64,000 bases of DNA. Origin: Saprospirales bacterium (lineage in GTDB: Bacteria > Bacteroidota > Bacteroidia > Chitinophagales > Saprospiraceae). Location of the stretch: positions 930,001 through 994,000 of the forward strand of contig JADJTT010000001.1 in NCBI GenBank assembly GCA_016711045.1, read 5' to 3'. The position numbers and the translations under genes were made by a program. The notes under the pieces are model-generated. The model was given only the letters and a program-made list of their open reading frames with translations, was not told the DNA's origin and did no database searches. Each line of letters opens with the position of its first letter. Position 1 is the first letter of the stretch. This document shows, piece by piece, positions 46,324-55,217 of this stretch.

Positions 46324-46456
46324 AGATGGCGTCTATATCGAGATGGCGTCTTTTTCCCTCTCAAAGATGGCGTCTGTTTTTTAACAAACTCTAGATAGAT
46401 GGCATCTAGGCTTTGTAGATGGCGTCTTTTTCCCTCTCAAAGATGGCGTCTGTTTT
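46324..46456. repeat. AGATGGCGTCT repeat cluster with 40-bp duplication
   Basis: The 11-mer AGATGGCGTCT occurs at 46324, 46341, 46365, 46417 and 46441, plus a variant AGATGGCATCT at 46397. A 40-bp segment is duplicated exactly (46341-46380 and 46417-46456). The cluster lies directly after the stop codon of the giant adhesin-like gene, between two minus-strand genes. Confidence 0.88.
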
Positions 46457-46458
46457 CA

Positions 46459-49400
46459 CTATCGCACCACCGTCACATCTCCCTTTAGCCACTCCACCGT
46501 ACCATCTGCCCATTCGATCTCTACCATCCAGGTGAAAACGCCGACATCGACAATCTTCCCGTGAGAGGTGCCGTTCCAGCCGGCGTGAATGTCGTTGGGT
46601 TGAATGGAATAGGCTTCGAATATTTTATCCCCCCAACGGCTGTAGATCCGCATTTGCCGGATCTCCCGCAAGGTACCTGGCGCGGTATACAGCGTGAATA
46701 CATCGTTTATCCCGTCAAAGTTGGGAGAGAAGGTGTTGGGCACATAAATGGTCGGCTTTTCGATCAATACCTCCACCGTGCCCTGGGCACTGCACCCATT
46801 CAGGTTGGACACCAAAATGGTGTAGGTAGTATTTTGAAGCGGGCTAGCTACCGGATTCAGGCAATCACTGCAACTCAATCCTGATGCTGGCGTCCACACC
46901 ACTGCCCCTAATTCATTTAGAGGAATATTGGTCAGGGCTTGAAGTTGGAAACTCTGGCCAAGTATCAATGTAAGCTGAGGTGTTACGTCCAGCGTGATCT
47001 CGGGCGGGTCGGCTATGAAAATAGTTTCTTCCAACGTGCAGCCATCGGTATCCTGCACGACTACATTATAGCCGCCTGCCGGCAGGTTTGTAAAAAGAGA
47101 TTGCGAAGAGAAGGAAGCCCCGCCATCGACCGAGTACAGGTAAGGCTGTGTGCCTCCATCCACATTGTCCACACTGATAATGGAAGGATCGCCGTGGCAT
47201 TCGGGTTCGGTAAAGGAAACCAGGAGATTCTCCAGTACAGTAGAAGTGATCGTTACCATATCCGTATCCGTGCATCCGTTTTGCAGGTTGGTGACGGTGA
47301 GGATATACGTGCCACCAGCCAATGCCACAGGCGCAGCCGAGTTGGCGTTGCCGCCCAATATGCCGTTGGTGGAACTCCATTCAAATGCCAACTGCCCGAA
47401 AGGAAGCGAGCCATTGCCGTTCAGGGAAATGCTCGACTGGAAGCAGTTGAGCTGTCCTCCAGGACCTGCATCGGCTACAGGAGGGGCGATGTCCTGAAGG
47501 ATGTCTACTTGTGCGGTGTCCGCACAGCCATTCTGGGTATTCAACACGATCAATTGGTAGGTACCCGGCGCAGTCACAGACGCATCTAAAGGCCCTGCCC
47601 CAGGGTTGATCGTTCCGCCTGAAAGGGTATTCCAATCGTAGGAATAATCAGGACCGGTTGAAGTGCCCGTTGCGTCCAGGGGCGCAGACAACACGATGCA
47701 GGTAAGTACATCACCCGCATTCAGTACTGCTTGGGGAAAATTCTGATCGATGCCGACAAGGATCTCGTCAGAAGCACTGCACCCGTTGGTAATATTGGTG
47801 ACCGTGAGGGTGTACGTTCCGGGTTCATTGACTGGAAGAGAAACTCCAGATCCGATAAACGAACCGTCCAGTGCCCATTCATAGCCTATTCCCGGCCCTC
47901 CCGTCGATCCACTACCGGTTAGGGTGACAGAAGGTTGCGTACAGGTAATCAACAAATCAGTCCCTGCATCTGCAGTCGGCGTCTGAAAGTTTTCTGTCAC
48001 GGCTGCTTCATCTGAAGCCTCACAACCGTTTTCGGTATTGAGTACAGTTAACGCATACGTACCTGCATTTGCAACAGGCAGACTGATATCTGTGCCCAGT
48101 AGCATGGCTCCCGATGTCCATTCATAGGCATATTGCATGCCGACAGAAGAGCCGGCGCCTACCAACAGCCCCGTGGGGTTGTAGCAATTGAGCAACAGGT
48201 CTGTTCCGGCATTGGCGGTAGGCACCGCAAAATCTGTCAGCACTTCCACCCACGAAGTATCCTTACATCCGTTGTCGGAATTGAGTACGATCAGGGAATA
48301 AGTGCCTGGATCCGCAACCGGGAGGTTTATATCTGTCCCCACTACCGAGCCGCCCAGCAGCCACGCATAGGAATATTGCATCCCCACAGAGCTACCCGAG
48401 CCATCTAAGGTGGAGGTTGGCTGGTAACAATTGAGCAACATATCGGTTCCAGCATCCGCAATGGGGGTTACAAATGCGCCTATTACGTGCACATGATCGT
48501 CGCCAATACATCCGTTGGTGGTGTCAATGACGGTGAGGTGGTACTCGCCAACGCTGGAAACGGGTAAGGTCAGGTTATTGCCTATTGGGAAAATACTATC
48601 CAATGTCCATTCATAAATAAACTCCGGACCGGCTGAACTACCTGTCCCATCCAGTATTCCAGTGGGGTTGTAGCAATTGAGGGTAAAATCTTCGCCCGCA
48701 TATACGACAGGCGCCTCCAGGTCTTCCAGAATGGTTGCCATACTATTGGATACACAACCATTTTGCGTATTTGTCACGATCAGGGTATAATTTCCTCCCT
48801 CGGTAGCAGTATAGGTGCTGTCTGTACCAACCTGAGTGACACTCACCTGCCATTCATAGACAAACTCCGGGCCGGTGCTTGTGCCCGGGCCGCCCAACGT
48901 AATTGCTGAAACCAGGCAATTGATCGTGCCTCCTGGCCCTGGATCTGCAATGGGACTGATCGTATCTATGGCTACCTCTACGCTACTCATAGATTCGCAT
49001 CCGTTGTTGAGGTTTGTCACGGAAAGGGTATATATACCGGCTTCTGAAACAGGCAATGTCATATTTGTCCCTGCGGGCTGACCTCCAAATGACCACTCAT
49101 ACTCAATGGCCGGCCCCTGCGAGCTGCCTGAGCCATCGAGCGTAGTCTGGGGCGTAGCACAGGTGAGTGTGAAATCGGCACCCGCATCCGCTACCGGCGC
49201 ATTGGCATCCAGGGCTACCGATGCGCTATCAGCCGAAGTACAGCCGTTAACGGTGTTGGTAACTTGTAAAAAATAAATCCCGGCCTCTGTTGCTGACTGG
49301 CTCAGTCCAGTACCGATGGCTGTGCCATCCAACGTCCATTCATAAGAAAATTCGGCGCCCTGGCTGGAACCTGCGCCATCCAACGTCACTGAATTGGTAC

Positions 49401-52400
49401 CGCAGTCTATGATCAGGCCCGGCCCGGCATCTGAAGTGGGGAGGGCAAAATCTTCTTCCACCAACGTGGTATCGCTTTGGGTACACCCATTTTGAGTGTT
49501 GAAAACGGTCAACACATAGGTGCCGGTATCTGAAACCGGCAAACTGGAATTTGTCCCTTCTACTAAGCCCTCAAGGGTCCATTCATACGTGAAGTTTGGC
49601 CCCTGGGCGCTACCCGACCCGTCAAGGGTGGAGGTGGGTTGTGCACAATTGAGTAGTTGTGAAGGGCCTGCATTTACAAACGGGGCCAGGGTATCCAGCG
49701 CAATCGTCACCTGATCGTTCGATTGGCAGCCATTATCCGTATTCAATACTGTAAGGGTGAATACCCCTGGCACAAGGGTGCTGGCAACCGGGTCGGAGCC
49801 GATCTCCGCGCCTCCCATATCGGTCCAGGAATAGATGATCGTGGGCCCCGAAGTAGAGTTTGGTCCACCCAGGTCAGCTATGTTTACGATACAATTGAGG
49901 GTGGTGGGAGGCCCCGCATCTGCCACGGGAAGCGCATCATCGGTCGTCACGGTAACGGAATCCTGATTGACACAGCCGTTGGTTTGGTCGGTGATCACCA
50001 GCGTATAGATCCCAGGCTGATTGACGGATTGAGAAGGGCTGTTGCCAAGTGTGACGCCGTCTTCATCAACCCACTGGTAAAGCCAGGTGGGTAGTGGCGG
50101 CGAAATCGGATCTCCGATTATTACTTCCGGTTCGGTACAGGTGAGCGCTGCATCCGGCCCGGCATCAAATATGGGTGCGAGTGTGTCAATGCTAACTAAT
50201 ACTTCTCCGGTATCTACGCAGTTGTTGGTATCGTTAATGACAAGGAGATAATAGGAACCTATCTCGTTTACGGTTAGGACCAGGGAATCTCCAAGAACAA
50301 GCCCATCGATGTCCTGCCATTCATAAGAATATTCCGGTCCCATCGAAGAGCCCGAGCCATCGAATGTGGCTGCAATGTTTGCACAAGTGATGGTTTGGTC
50401 GGGCCCGGGGTTGGAAACCGGGGCATTGAGATCTTGCAGGATCTCCACAGATGCGGTATCTGCGCAGCCACTATTGGCATTGGTCACGATCAGAAAATAA
50501 GTATCTGCGTCACCTACTGTCAACTGAGTATTGGTACCCAATGTGTTGCCTCCGCTATTTTGCCACTCGTAACTAATCCCCGGACCGCTGGAGGAATTGC
50601 TGCCGTCCAGCGTGACGGTGCTTACCGTACAATCCAGCGTCTGGCTGAACCCGGCATCCGAGGTAGGGGTGTCAAAATTTTCTGCGACCAGCACCGTATC
50701 CAAGTCTACACAACTGTTGGTAGGGTCAAGGATGGATAAAATATACATCCCCGGAGTGGATACTTCCAACGTTGGATCGGTCCCCAGAGGAGTGGATATT
50801 CCATCCAGCCAGGTGTATTCCAGGTTAGTACCTCCGGAAGAATTTCCCCCGTCGAGGGTAATAACCGGAGACGAACAATTGAGGATACCATCCGGACCTG
50901 CTTCTGCCACGGGAGCAGCCGCATTCTCTGCTACGACGACCCCACCTGCCGAGGCACAACCATTATTGGGATTAGTAACGGTAAGCGCATACGTGCCCGG
51001 AAGACAAACCTCCGGGTTAAGCAAACTGGAAGAAAAATTGGATGGCCCGGACCAGGAATAATTGTAAGCTGGTCCGTTGGTAGAGCCGGAGGCATCAAGT
51101 GTGGTACAGTCAGCCAAACAGGTCAACGTGTCCGGGGTTGCAATATTTACAATAACGGCCTCGATATTCGTGGTGACGGTTACGGAGGTAGTAGAGGTGC
51201 AAACGACATTGCCAATCTGGTGTTTGACAGTCAGGGTATAGACTCCAGGGCAGGTAACCTGGATCACAGGTGAAGTGGCATTTGGCGAAATACATGCAGG
51301 GGAAGGCCCTGACCATTGAAAAGTCATTCCGGGGCCGGTGGAGGATCCTGTTCCGTTTAGGGTTACGTTGGGGCTGATGCAGGTAATATTTCCCGACACG
51401 GCAATATTGGCTTGGGGATTAAGTACGGAGAGATTGAGCACCACCGTACTGTCGCAACCCCTCCAATTAGTGAGGTTAGTGGTATGGACACCCGTGGTAT
51501 TGTACGTTGTATTGCCTACCGTGACAGATCCGCCCTGACACACGGCCGCATTGAAGGCGTAATAGGAGTCCGGAAATACGGTGAGATAGGTGATAATGGT
51601 ACTGTCGCAACCGTTATAAGAATTGAAAAAGTCAAAATAAACGCCGGTATTGCTTTGATAGTTTCCGCCCGCAAAATAGGTGTCACCTTGGCAGATTTGT
51701 GCGTACGTGGTATCTCCCGAACCGGCGGGGAAGATCTCCGGCGCCGGTGTGCAGGCTGTTTGCAGATTCACAGACCCACCGGTGGAGGCTGCTACGCCAT
51801 AATAAGCATTGGGGTTGCCGCCCAGGCAGTTGGCGATGATGTTGTACGACCCGGTGAGCACGGGCACGCCATCAAACGTGACTACATAGGAATTGGTGCC
51901 AGCTGTCCAGGAAAAGGTAACGAGGTGATCCTGTCCGTCTTCGATGTTCCCCCCATTGAGCGGAACCGGGCCGTTTATTGCAGTCAGTACTCCATTTACA
52001 TCAATGGCGGCATGATCCTGAGGAATATCAGAGTTGGGAGCTCCATTATCCCAGGTGTCAAATTCAATAATGAAAGAATTCGCTATTCCCTGTACCGCGA
52101 GCCCTCCTCCTCCGGTTCCGCAAGCGCTGGTTCCTGCGGGGCTATTTTGAAATACCATGGAGATCCCATCGGCGCCATTGGCGTCATTGGTACCGAAGTT
52201 ATACACGATCTCTTTGGTGAACGACTGGCTGAAGTTCACCTGATTGGGGTCCCACCCGCATCCTGCCTGCGTGGGGGCAGCGGAGGTGAGCTGTATGCAA
52301 TAAGGGCCGGTATTCTGTGCGGAACCCACGGGCGTAAAGTTCAGCGGGGTCTGGGGCGGATCGCCATCTGTCACCCGGATCTGGAAGTTTCCGCCTCCGC

Positions 52401-52827
52401 CTTCCGGCCAAATGCGGATATAGTACGTGGTTCCGGGTTGCAGGTTATCGTATTGCATGGCAGGCACGAGCGGGTTGCCGCAGTTGTCATCGGAGGTACA
52501 ATCAATGAGGGATAGGTTATTGCATGGGCCTTTATAGAACGCCATGGCCATGTTGACCATCGTGCCGGCTTTGAGTGCGATGTCCATATCGCCAGAGGCC
52601 GGAGCCACTACGGAAAACCAAATATCCACCGAGATATTTCCTCCACAGCCTGGGTGCGGCACGCCGGAGTTGTTCAAGCCCGAGGTGGAATAGGTCTGAA
52701 ACGCCGTCATGTTGTTGGGCAGAGAGACAGCCGCACAGGGGGTGTTTTGCGTGAAGAGTGCCGGGTGAAGGGTGAAGAGGAAGGACCCAATCACCAAAAA
52801 ACGAAGAAGTGGTGTAAAGTTTCTCAT
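46459..52827 (-). CDS. Giant T9SS type-B cargo with L-type lectin-like domain and 17 PKD/Ig-like repeats
   Basis: A 2122-residue secreted protein. After the signal peptide (MRNFTPLLRFLVIGSFLFTL, to about residue 27) come a beta-sandwich domain (30-160) and an L-type-lectin-like domain (about 165-360, DGISMVFQNSPAGTSACGTG and FIIEFDTWDNG). Two CDST-type short repeats follow (360-470), then 17 repeats of about 80 residues (470-1862). These share PxADAGPxxxLxC, TLDGSGSSxGPxxxYEW and VTNxxNGC, with two conserved cysteines. An SprB-type repeat (1862-1945) and a gliding-motility C-terminal domain (YVPNTFSPNFDGINDVF, from about 2024) end it. It is thus exported by the type IX system and probably retained on the surface or released as an adhesin or matrix protein. 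The ATG at 52827 fits the signal peptide better than 52872. Confidence 0.9.
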   Translation of the reverse strand: MRNFTPLLRFLVIGSFLFTLHPALFTQNTPCAAVSLPNNMTAFQTYSTSGLNNSGVPHPGCGGNISVDIWFSVVAPASGDMDIALKAGTMVNMAMAFYKGPCNNLSLIDCTSDDNCGNPLVPAMQYDNLQPGTTYYIRIWPEGGGGNFQIRVTDGDPPQTPLNFTPVGSAQNTGPYCIQLTSAAPTQAGCGWDPNQVNFSQSFTKEIVYNFGTNDANGADGISMVFQNSPAGTSACGTGGGGLAVQGIANSFIIEFDTWDNGAPNSDIPQDHAAIDVNGVLTAINGPVPLNGGNIEDGQDHLVTFSWTAGTNSYVVTFDGVPVLTGSYNIIANCLGGNPNAYYGVAASTGGSVNLQTACTPAPEIFPAGSGDTTYAQICQGDTYFAGGNYQSNTGVYFDFFNSYNGCDSTIITYLTVFPDSYYAFNAAVCQGGSVTVGNTTYNTTGVHTTNLTNWRGCDSTVVLNLSVLNPQANIAVSGNITCISPNVTLNGTGSSTGPGMTFQWSGPSPACISPNATSPVIQVTCPGVYTLTVKHQIGNVVCTSTTSVTVTTNIEAVIVNIATPDTLTCLADCTTLDASGSTNGPAYNYSWSGPSNFSSSLLNPEVCLPGTYALTVTNPNNGCASAGGVVVAENAAAPVAEAGPDGILNCSSPVITLDGGNSSGGTNLEYTWLDGISTPLGTDPTLEVSTPGMYILSILDPTNSCVDLDTVLVAENFDTPTSDAGFSQTLDCTVSTVTLDGSNSSSGPGISYEWQNSGGNTLGTNTQLTVGDADTYFLIVTNANSGCADTASVEILQDLNAPVSNPGPDQTITCANIAATFDGSGSSMGPEYSYEWQDIDGLVLGDSLVLTVNEIGSYYLLVINDTNNCVDTGEVLVSIDTLAPIFDAGPDAALTCTEPEVIIGDPISPPLPTWLYQWVDEDGVTLGNSPSQSVNQPGIYTLVITDQTNGCVNQDSVTVTTDDALPVADAGPPTTLNCIVNIADLGGPNSTSGPTIIYSWTDMGGAEIGSDPVASTLVPGVFTLTVLNTDNGCQSNDQVTIALDTLAPFVNAGPSQLLNCAQPTSTLDGSGSAQGPNFTYEWTLEGLVEGTNSSLPVSDTGTYVLTVFNTQNGCTQSDTTLVEEDFALPTSDAGPGLIIDCGTNSVTLDGAGSSQGAEFSYEWTLDGTAIGTGLSQSATEAGIYFLQVTNTVNGCTSADSASVALDANAPVADAGADFTLTCATPQTTLDGSGSSQGPAIEYEWSFGGQPAGTNMTLPVSEAGIYTLSVTNLNNGCESMSSVEVAIDTISPIADPGPGGTINCLVSAITLGGPGTSTGPEFVYEWQVSVTQVGTDSTYTATEGGNYTLIVTNTQNGCVSNSMATILEDLEAPVVYAGEDFTLNCYNPTGILDGTGSSAGPEFIYEWTLDSIFPIGNNLTLPVSSVGEYHLTVIDTTNGCIGDDHVHVIGAFVTPIADAGTDMLLNCYQPTSTLDGSGSSVGMQYSYAWLLGGSVVGTDINLPVADPGTYSLIVLNSDNGCKDTSWVEVLTDFAVPTANAGTDLLLNCYNPTGLLVGAGSSVGMQYAYEWTSGAMLLGTDISLPVANAGTYALTVLNTENGCEASDEAAVTENFQTPTADAGTDLLITCTQPSVTLTGSGSTGGPGIGYEWALDGSFIGSGVSLPVNEPGTYTLTVTNITNGCSASDEILVGIDQNFPQAVLNAGDVLTCIVLSAPLDATGTSTGPDYSYDWNTLSGGTINPGAGPLDASVTAPGTYQLIVLNTQNGCADTAQVDILQDIAPPVADAGPGGQLNCFQSSISLNGNGSLPFGQLAFEWSSTNGILGGNANSAAPVALAGGTYILTVTNLQNGCTDTDMVTITSTVLENLLVSFTEPECHGDPSIISVDNVDGGTQPYLYSVDGGASFSSQSLFTNLPAGGYNVVVQDTDGCTLEETIFIADPPEITLDVTPQLTLILGQSFQLQALTNIPLNELGAVVWTPASGLSCSDCLNPVASPLQNTTYTILVSNLNGCSAQGTVEVLIEKPTIYVPNTFSPNFDGINDVFTLYTAPGTLREIRQMRIYSRWGDKIFEAYSIQPNDIHAGWNGTSHGKIVDVGVFTWMVEIEWADGTVEWLKGDVTVVR
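47230..51425 (-). repeat. 17-copy tandem repeat region inside the giant adhesin gene
   Basis: Degenerate units of about 245 bp encode the 80-residue repeats. Adjacent units 10-12 are the most alike (LNCYNPTG, LNCYQPTS, LNCYNPTG), which points to recent duplication or gene conversion. The DNA repeats are a risk for assembly collapse. Confidence 0.82.
52751..52785 (-). repeat. Heptad half element inside a signal-peptide coding sequence
   Basis: Units gtgaaga, gtgccgg, gtgaagg, gtgaaga, ggaagga on the plus strand correspond to one arm of the GTGAAGG-class elements. On the coding strand they encode part of the signal peptide (FLFTLHPALFT), in the frame used by the protein. Confidence 0.6.
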
Positions 52828-52920
52828 GAGTGCAGCGAGTAGAAAATGGGTGTTCAAAAATAGATTATACACAAACCGAAGTGGTTTGGGGCTAGTGTGG
52901 CTGCCGGCCGCACTAATCCC

Positions 52921-52955
52921 AAGTGATTTGACGGCCGCCGGCCGTCAAATCACTT
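52921..52955 (-). repeat. Leader inverted repeat of giant adhesin gene
   Basis: 17-bp perfect arms (52921-52937, 52939-52955) around a single base. It lies between the -7 candidate and the start codon. A weaker hairpin (about 52896-52916) lies next to it. Confidence 0.8.
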
Positions 52956-52973
52956 TCACTTCAGTATACCATA

Positions 52974-52981
52974 CAAAAGTA
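52974..52981 (-). promoter_or_regulatory. Candidate -7 element of giant adhesin gene
   Basis: On the minus strand the site reads TACTTTTG (TAnnTTTG), about 147 nt upstream of the ATG at 52827. A TTTG lies 13 nt upstream of it, closer than the usual 17-23 nt spacing. Confidence 0.4.
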
Positions 52982-53065
52982 GTGGTAAAATTGGCAAATC
53001 ATCTACAGGTCGGCAAATGGTTGGCTGGAAATAGGGGAGTTGTGAATAAAATTTGGTGAATAAGG

Positions 53066-54085
53066 TTATTCGAGATATTCAAATGCATCGATGATGTCCA
53101 GATACACTCCGTCAAAGCCGGCATCGAGTATTTTTTTTAGGTAGGAGCCGTCATTTCCGAAAATAATAGCCTGCCATTCCGGATGCCAGTATTGCACCTT
53201 GTAATTACCTTCCCAGTTGGGGTTCTCTTTTTCCATCCATTCCGGCCGATCTTTTTTCCAGGAAGGCTCCCAATAGTAGCGGTAGTCTTCGGCTTCCCCG
53301 ATAGACATGTAGCAAACCACCATTCGTTTTCCGCCATTGGCTTTTTGGTGGAGTTGTTCGACTTCAGAAGCAGAAAAAGAAGTCCCATCGCTATAAAAAA
53401 GGTCGGTTATGAGTAGGTCGTAATTGGTGTTGGCTATCGCCTGCACAAAAGCTTGTTTGGATGAAAAGGCTTCGTTGTCAAGCAAGTAAAGGAAGTTTTT
53501 GGCTTCCGTAAGAAAATGGATGGTATCTGAATTTTCCTGATATGGATATCCAGGCCAGGCGGGGATATTGTCCAATTCCCGATGATCGGCGGCAAAAGAG
53601 ATATAGCCCTTCAGCCGATTGGAAGTATAGGAAATATCCATGTTATCGGGGCTGGAACAATAGTCTGTCACCAAAATTTGCTTGCCCTGGGTTTTGGCCA
53701 GATCAAGGAATTCTGAAAGATATTCAGTCTCGTCGGCAGGTGTTTTTTTGTCGTCTTTTTTATAGCCGAAAAATAGATCTTCCTGCCCTACCGCATCAAC
53801 GGACCACAGGTAGGCGTCATCTTCTACTAGCTCGATCCCGTTTTGGGGGATTATGGCGAAATCAGGATCGATTCCTTTTGCATAGTCGCTAATGTTGACA
53901 ACAAACGCACGCATTTCATGCCGGAAGTTGATGCCTGGGAAGTCATTTTTAGCACAGGAAAAGCAAACTAAAATTAGAAAAGGCGCCAGATAGAATGATT
54001 GCCGCACTACTGTGGCTCCCCAATAAATAAGAAGGAGTAAGTATGAAAAAGATGCACGCAACCGGGTAAATATGCTTTCTTTCAT
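53066..54085 (-). CDS. MJ1477/TM1410-type putative glycoside hydrolase (GH114-like) lipoprotein
   Basis: A 339-residue protein, or 313 if it starts at the GTG at 54007, which puts the lipoprotein signal (FYLAPFLILVCFSCAK) at a normal distance from the N-terminus. The mature part resembles the MJ1477/TM1410 (Glyco_hydro_114-type) TIM barrel: YDLLITDLFYSDG, KRMVVCYMSIGEAEDYRYYW and AGFDGVYLDIIDAFEYLE, where Asp residues at the strand ends are candidate catalytic residues. GH114 members act on alpha-1,4-galactosaminogalactan or related exopolysaccharides. It may trim a cell-surface polymer. A minus-strand -7-like AATCTTTG is at 54105-54112. Confidence 0.8.
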   Translation of the reverse strand: MKESIFTRLRASFSYLLLLIYWGATVVRQSFYLAPFLILVCFSCAKNDFPGINFRHEMRAFVVNISDYAKGIDPDFAIIPQNGIELVEDDAYLWSVDAVGQEDLFFGYKKDDKKTPADETEYLSEFLDLAKTQGKQILVTDYCSSPDNMDISYTSNRLKGYISFAADHRELDNIPAWPGYPYQENSDTIHFLTEAKNFLYLLDNEAFSSKQAFVQAIANTNYDLLITDLFYSDGTSFSASEVEQLHQKANGGKRMVVCYMSIGEAEDYRYYWEPSWKKDRPEWMEKENPNWEGNYKVQYWHPEWQAIIFGNDGSYLKKILDAGFDGVYLDIIDAFEYLE

Positions 54086-54200
54086 AAATTGGTGTAAATG
54101 AGCGCAAAGATTTTATGAAATTAGTGCTTTTTAAGCACTAAAAGTCCGGATTTTTTTTGTTTAAAGTCCATTAGCTTTTTTATCTGCAAAAAGTAAACGC

Positions 54201-54605
54201 ATGAATATCACCCACATAGAACACATCGGCATTGCCGTGGAGAACATGGAAGAAGCCATCGCCTACTACGAGAATGTGCTCGGACTGACCTGCTACAAGG
54301 TGGAAGAGGTGGCCGACCAAAAGGTAAAAACGGCCTTTTTTCAAGTGGGGCAAACCAAAGTAGAACTACTGGAAACGACCGATCCGGAAGGTCCGATCGG
54401 GAAGTTTATTGCCAAACGCGGACCGGGTATCCATCACTTGGCTTTTGCAGTAGAGGATGTGGCGGAAGCGCTGAATAAAGCGGAGGAAAGCGGAGTACAG
54501 CTGATTGATAAAACGCCTCGAAAAGGAGCAGAAGGGCTGAATATTGGCTTTTTACACCCCAAATCGACCTTTGGGGTGCTGACCGAGTTTTGCGGGAAAA
54601 AGTGA
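54201..54605 (+). CDS. mce: Methylmalonyl-CoA epimerase
   Basis: A 134-residue vicinal-oxygen-chelate protein that interconverts (R)- and (S)-methylmalonyl-CoA in propionate metabolism. It begins MNITHIEHIGIAVENMEEAI (metal-binding His near residue 8). It has the family's VGQTKVELLE (Glu ligand) and GPGIHHLAFAVEDV (His ligand) and ends with FLHPKSTFGVLTEFCGKK. Length and motifs are normal. The methylmalonyl-CoA mutase and carboxylase genes are not adjacent; icmF at 38641 is a related B12 mutase 12 kb away. The divergent gene upstream is the GH114-like lipoprotein. Confidence 0.95.
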   Translation: MNITHIEHIGIAVENMEEAIAYYENVLGLTCYKVEEVADQKVKTAFFQVGQTKVELLETTDPEGPIGKFIAKRGPGIHHLAFAVEDVAEALNKAEESGVQLIDKTPRKGAEGLNIGFLHPKSTFGVLTEFCGKK

Positions 54606-54610
54606 GGGAA

Positions 54611-55216
54611 TTATTTCTTATCGTATTTCCAGTTGCGTCCTTTCCCCTCCACCATCCATTCCAGCGCAGTTTGGATTCGTTTTTGGCGGGTAGCTTCGGT
54701 CTTTGCTTCCATGATCCATTCCAGATACTCTTTTTTGTGGGAGTAGCTCATGGTAGAAAAAACGGCTTTTGCTTTAGGATTATCCGCTAATGCGAGCAGG
54801 AAATATTCCGGAACTTCCAATTCCTTTTGTTCGGATTTGGGTTTTGGTGGGAGAGGAACCTTGTCCCGGTTGAGTTGAGCCGCCTGTTTCAGGAGGTCGA
54901 GCAACACTTCATCCGGAGGAAGGTCTTCCATGCAGGTGATTTTTCCCAGGTGGCCCATCGCAGTTTCTCCAGTGGAGGTAAGGATGCTATGCGGATCATT
55001 CAATAAAACTGCTTTCCAAAAACCAAATGTGCAATGTTGTTTGAAAGCCGCCATATGACAGAGAATGGAGCCCTCATACACGAAATTTGGAAACGACCAT
55101 TTGATGGTTTCTTCCACATCCGGGCAAGCCTGGTGGATAAGGCCACGCAGGTGTTTCAGGATCGGCTGTGCAAAGTCGGCCGATCCTGAAATGTATGCAT
55201 CGACCGCGGGGTTCAT
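54611..55216 (-). CDS. YdeI/OmpD-associated (OmdA) family protein
   Basis: A 201-residue protein with an N-terminal DUF1801-type domain (HLRGLIHQACPDVEETIKWS, FGFWKAVLL) and a C-terminal OmdA-type block (PEYFLLALADNPKAKAVFST, HKKEYLEWIMEAKTEATRQ, RIQTALEWMVEGKG). The function is not well known; the family is linked to bacteriocin protection and membrane proteins in other bacteria. The ATG at 55216 is chosen because it follows the desaturase stop after one nucleotide (TGA-G-ATG), a coupled start; an in-frame ATG at 55246 would overlap the desaturase. Confidence 0.85.
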   Translation of the reverse strand: MNPAVDAYISGSADFAQPILKHLRGLIHQACPDVEETIKWSFPNFVYEGSILCHMAAFKQHCTFGFWKAVLLNDPHSILTSTGETAMGHLGKITCMEDLPPDEVLLDLLKQAAQLNRDKVPLPPKPKSEQKELEVPEYFLLALADNPKAKAVFSTMSYSHKKEYLEWIMEAKTEATRQKRIQTALEWMVEGKGRNWKYDKK

Positions 55217-55217
55217 C

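Noticed and set aside
46324..46456. CRISPR-like direct repeats behind the adhesin gene
   Set aside because: The unit is only 11 bp, with irregular and duplicated spacers, and there are no cas genes.
51412..52515. Plus-strand open frame of 367 codons within the giant adhesin gene
   Set aside because: It is a shadow of repeat-rich coding sequence with no family resemblance.
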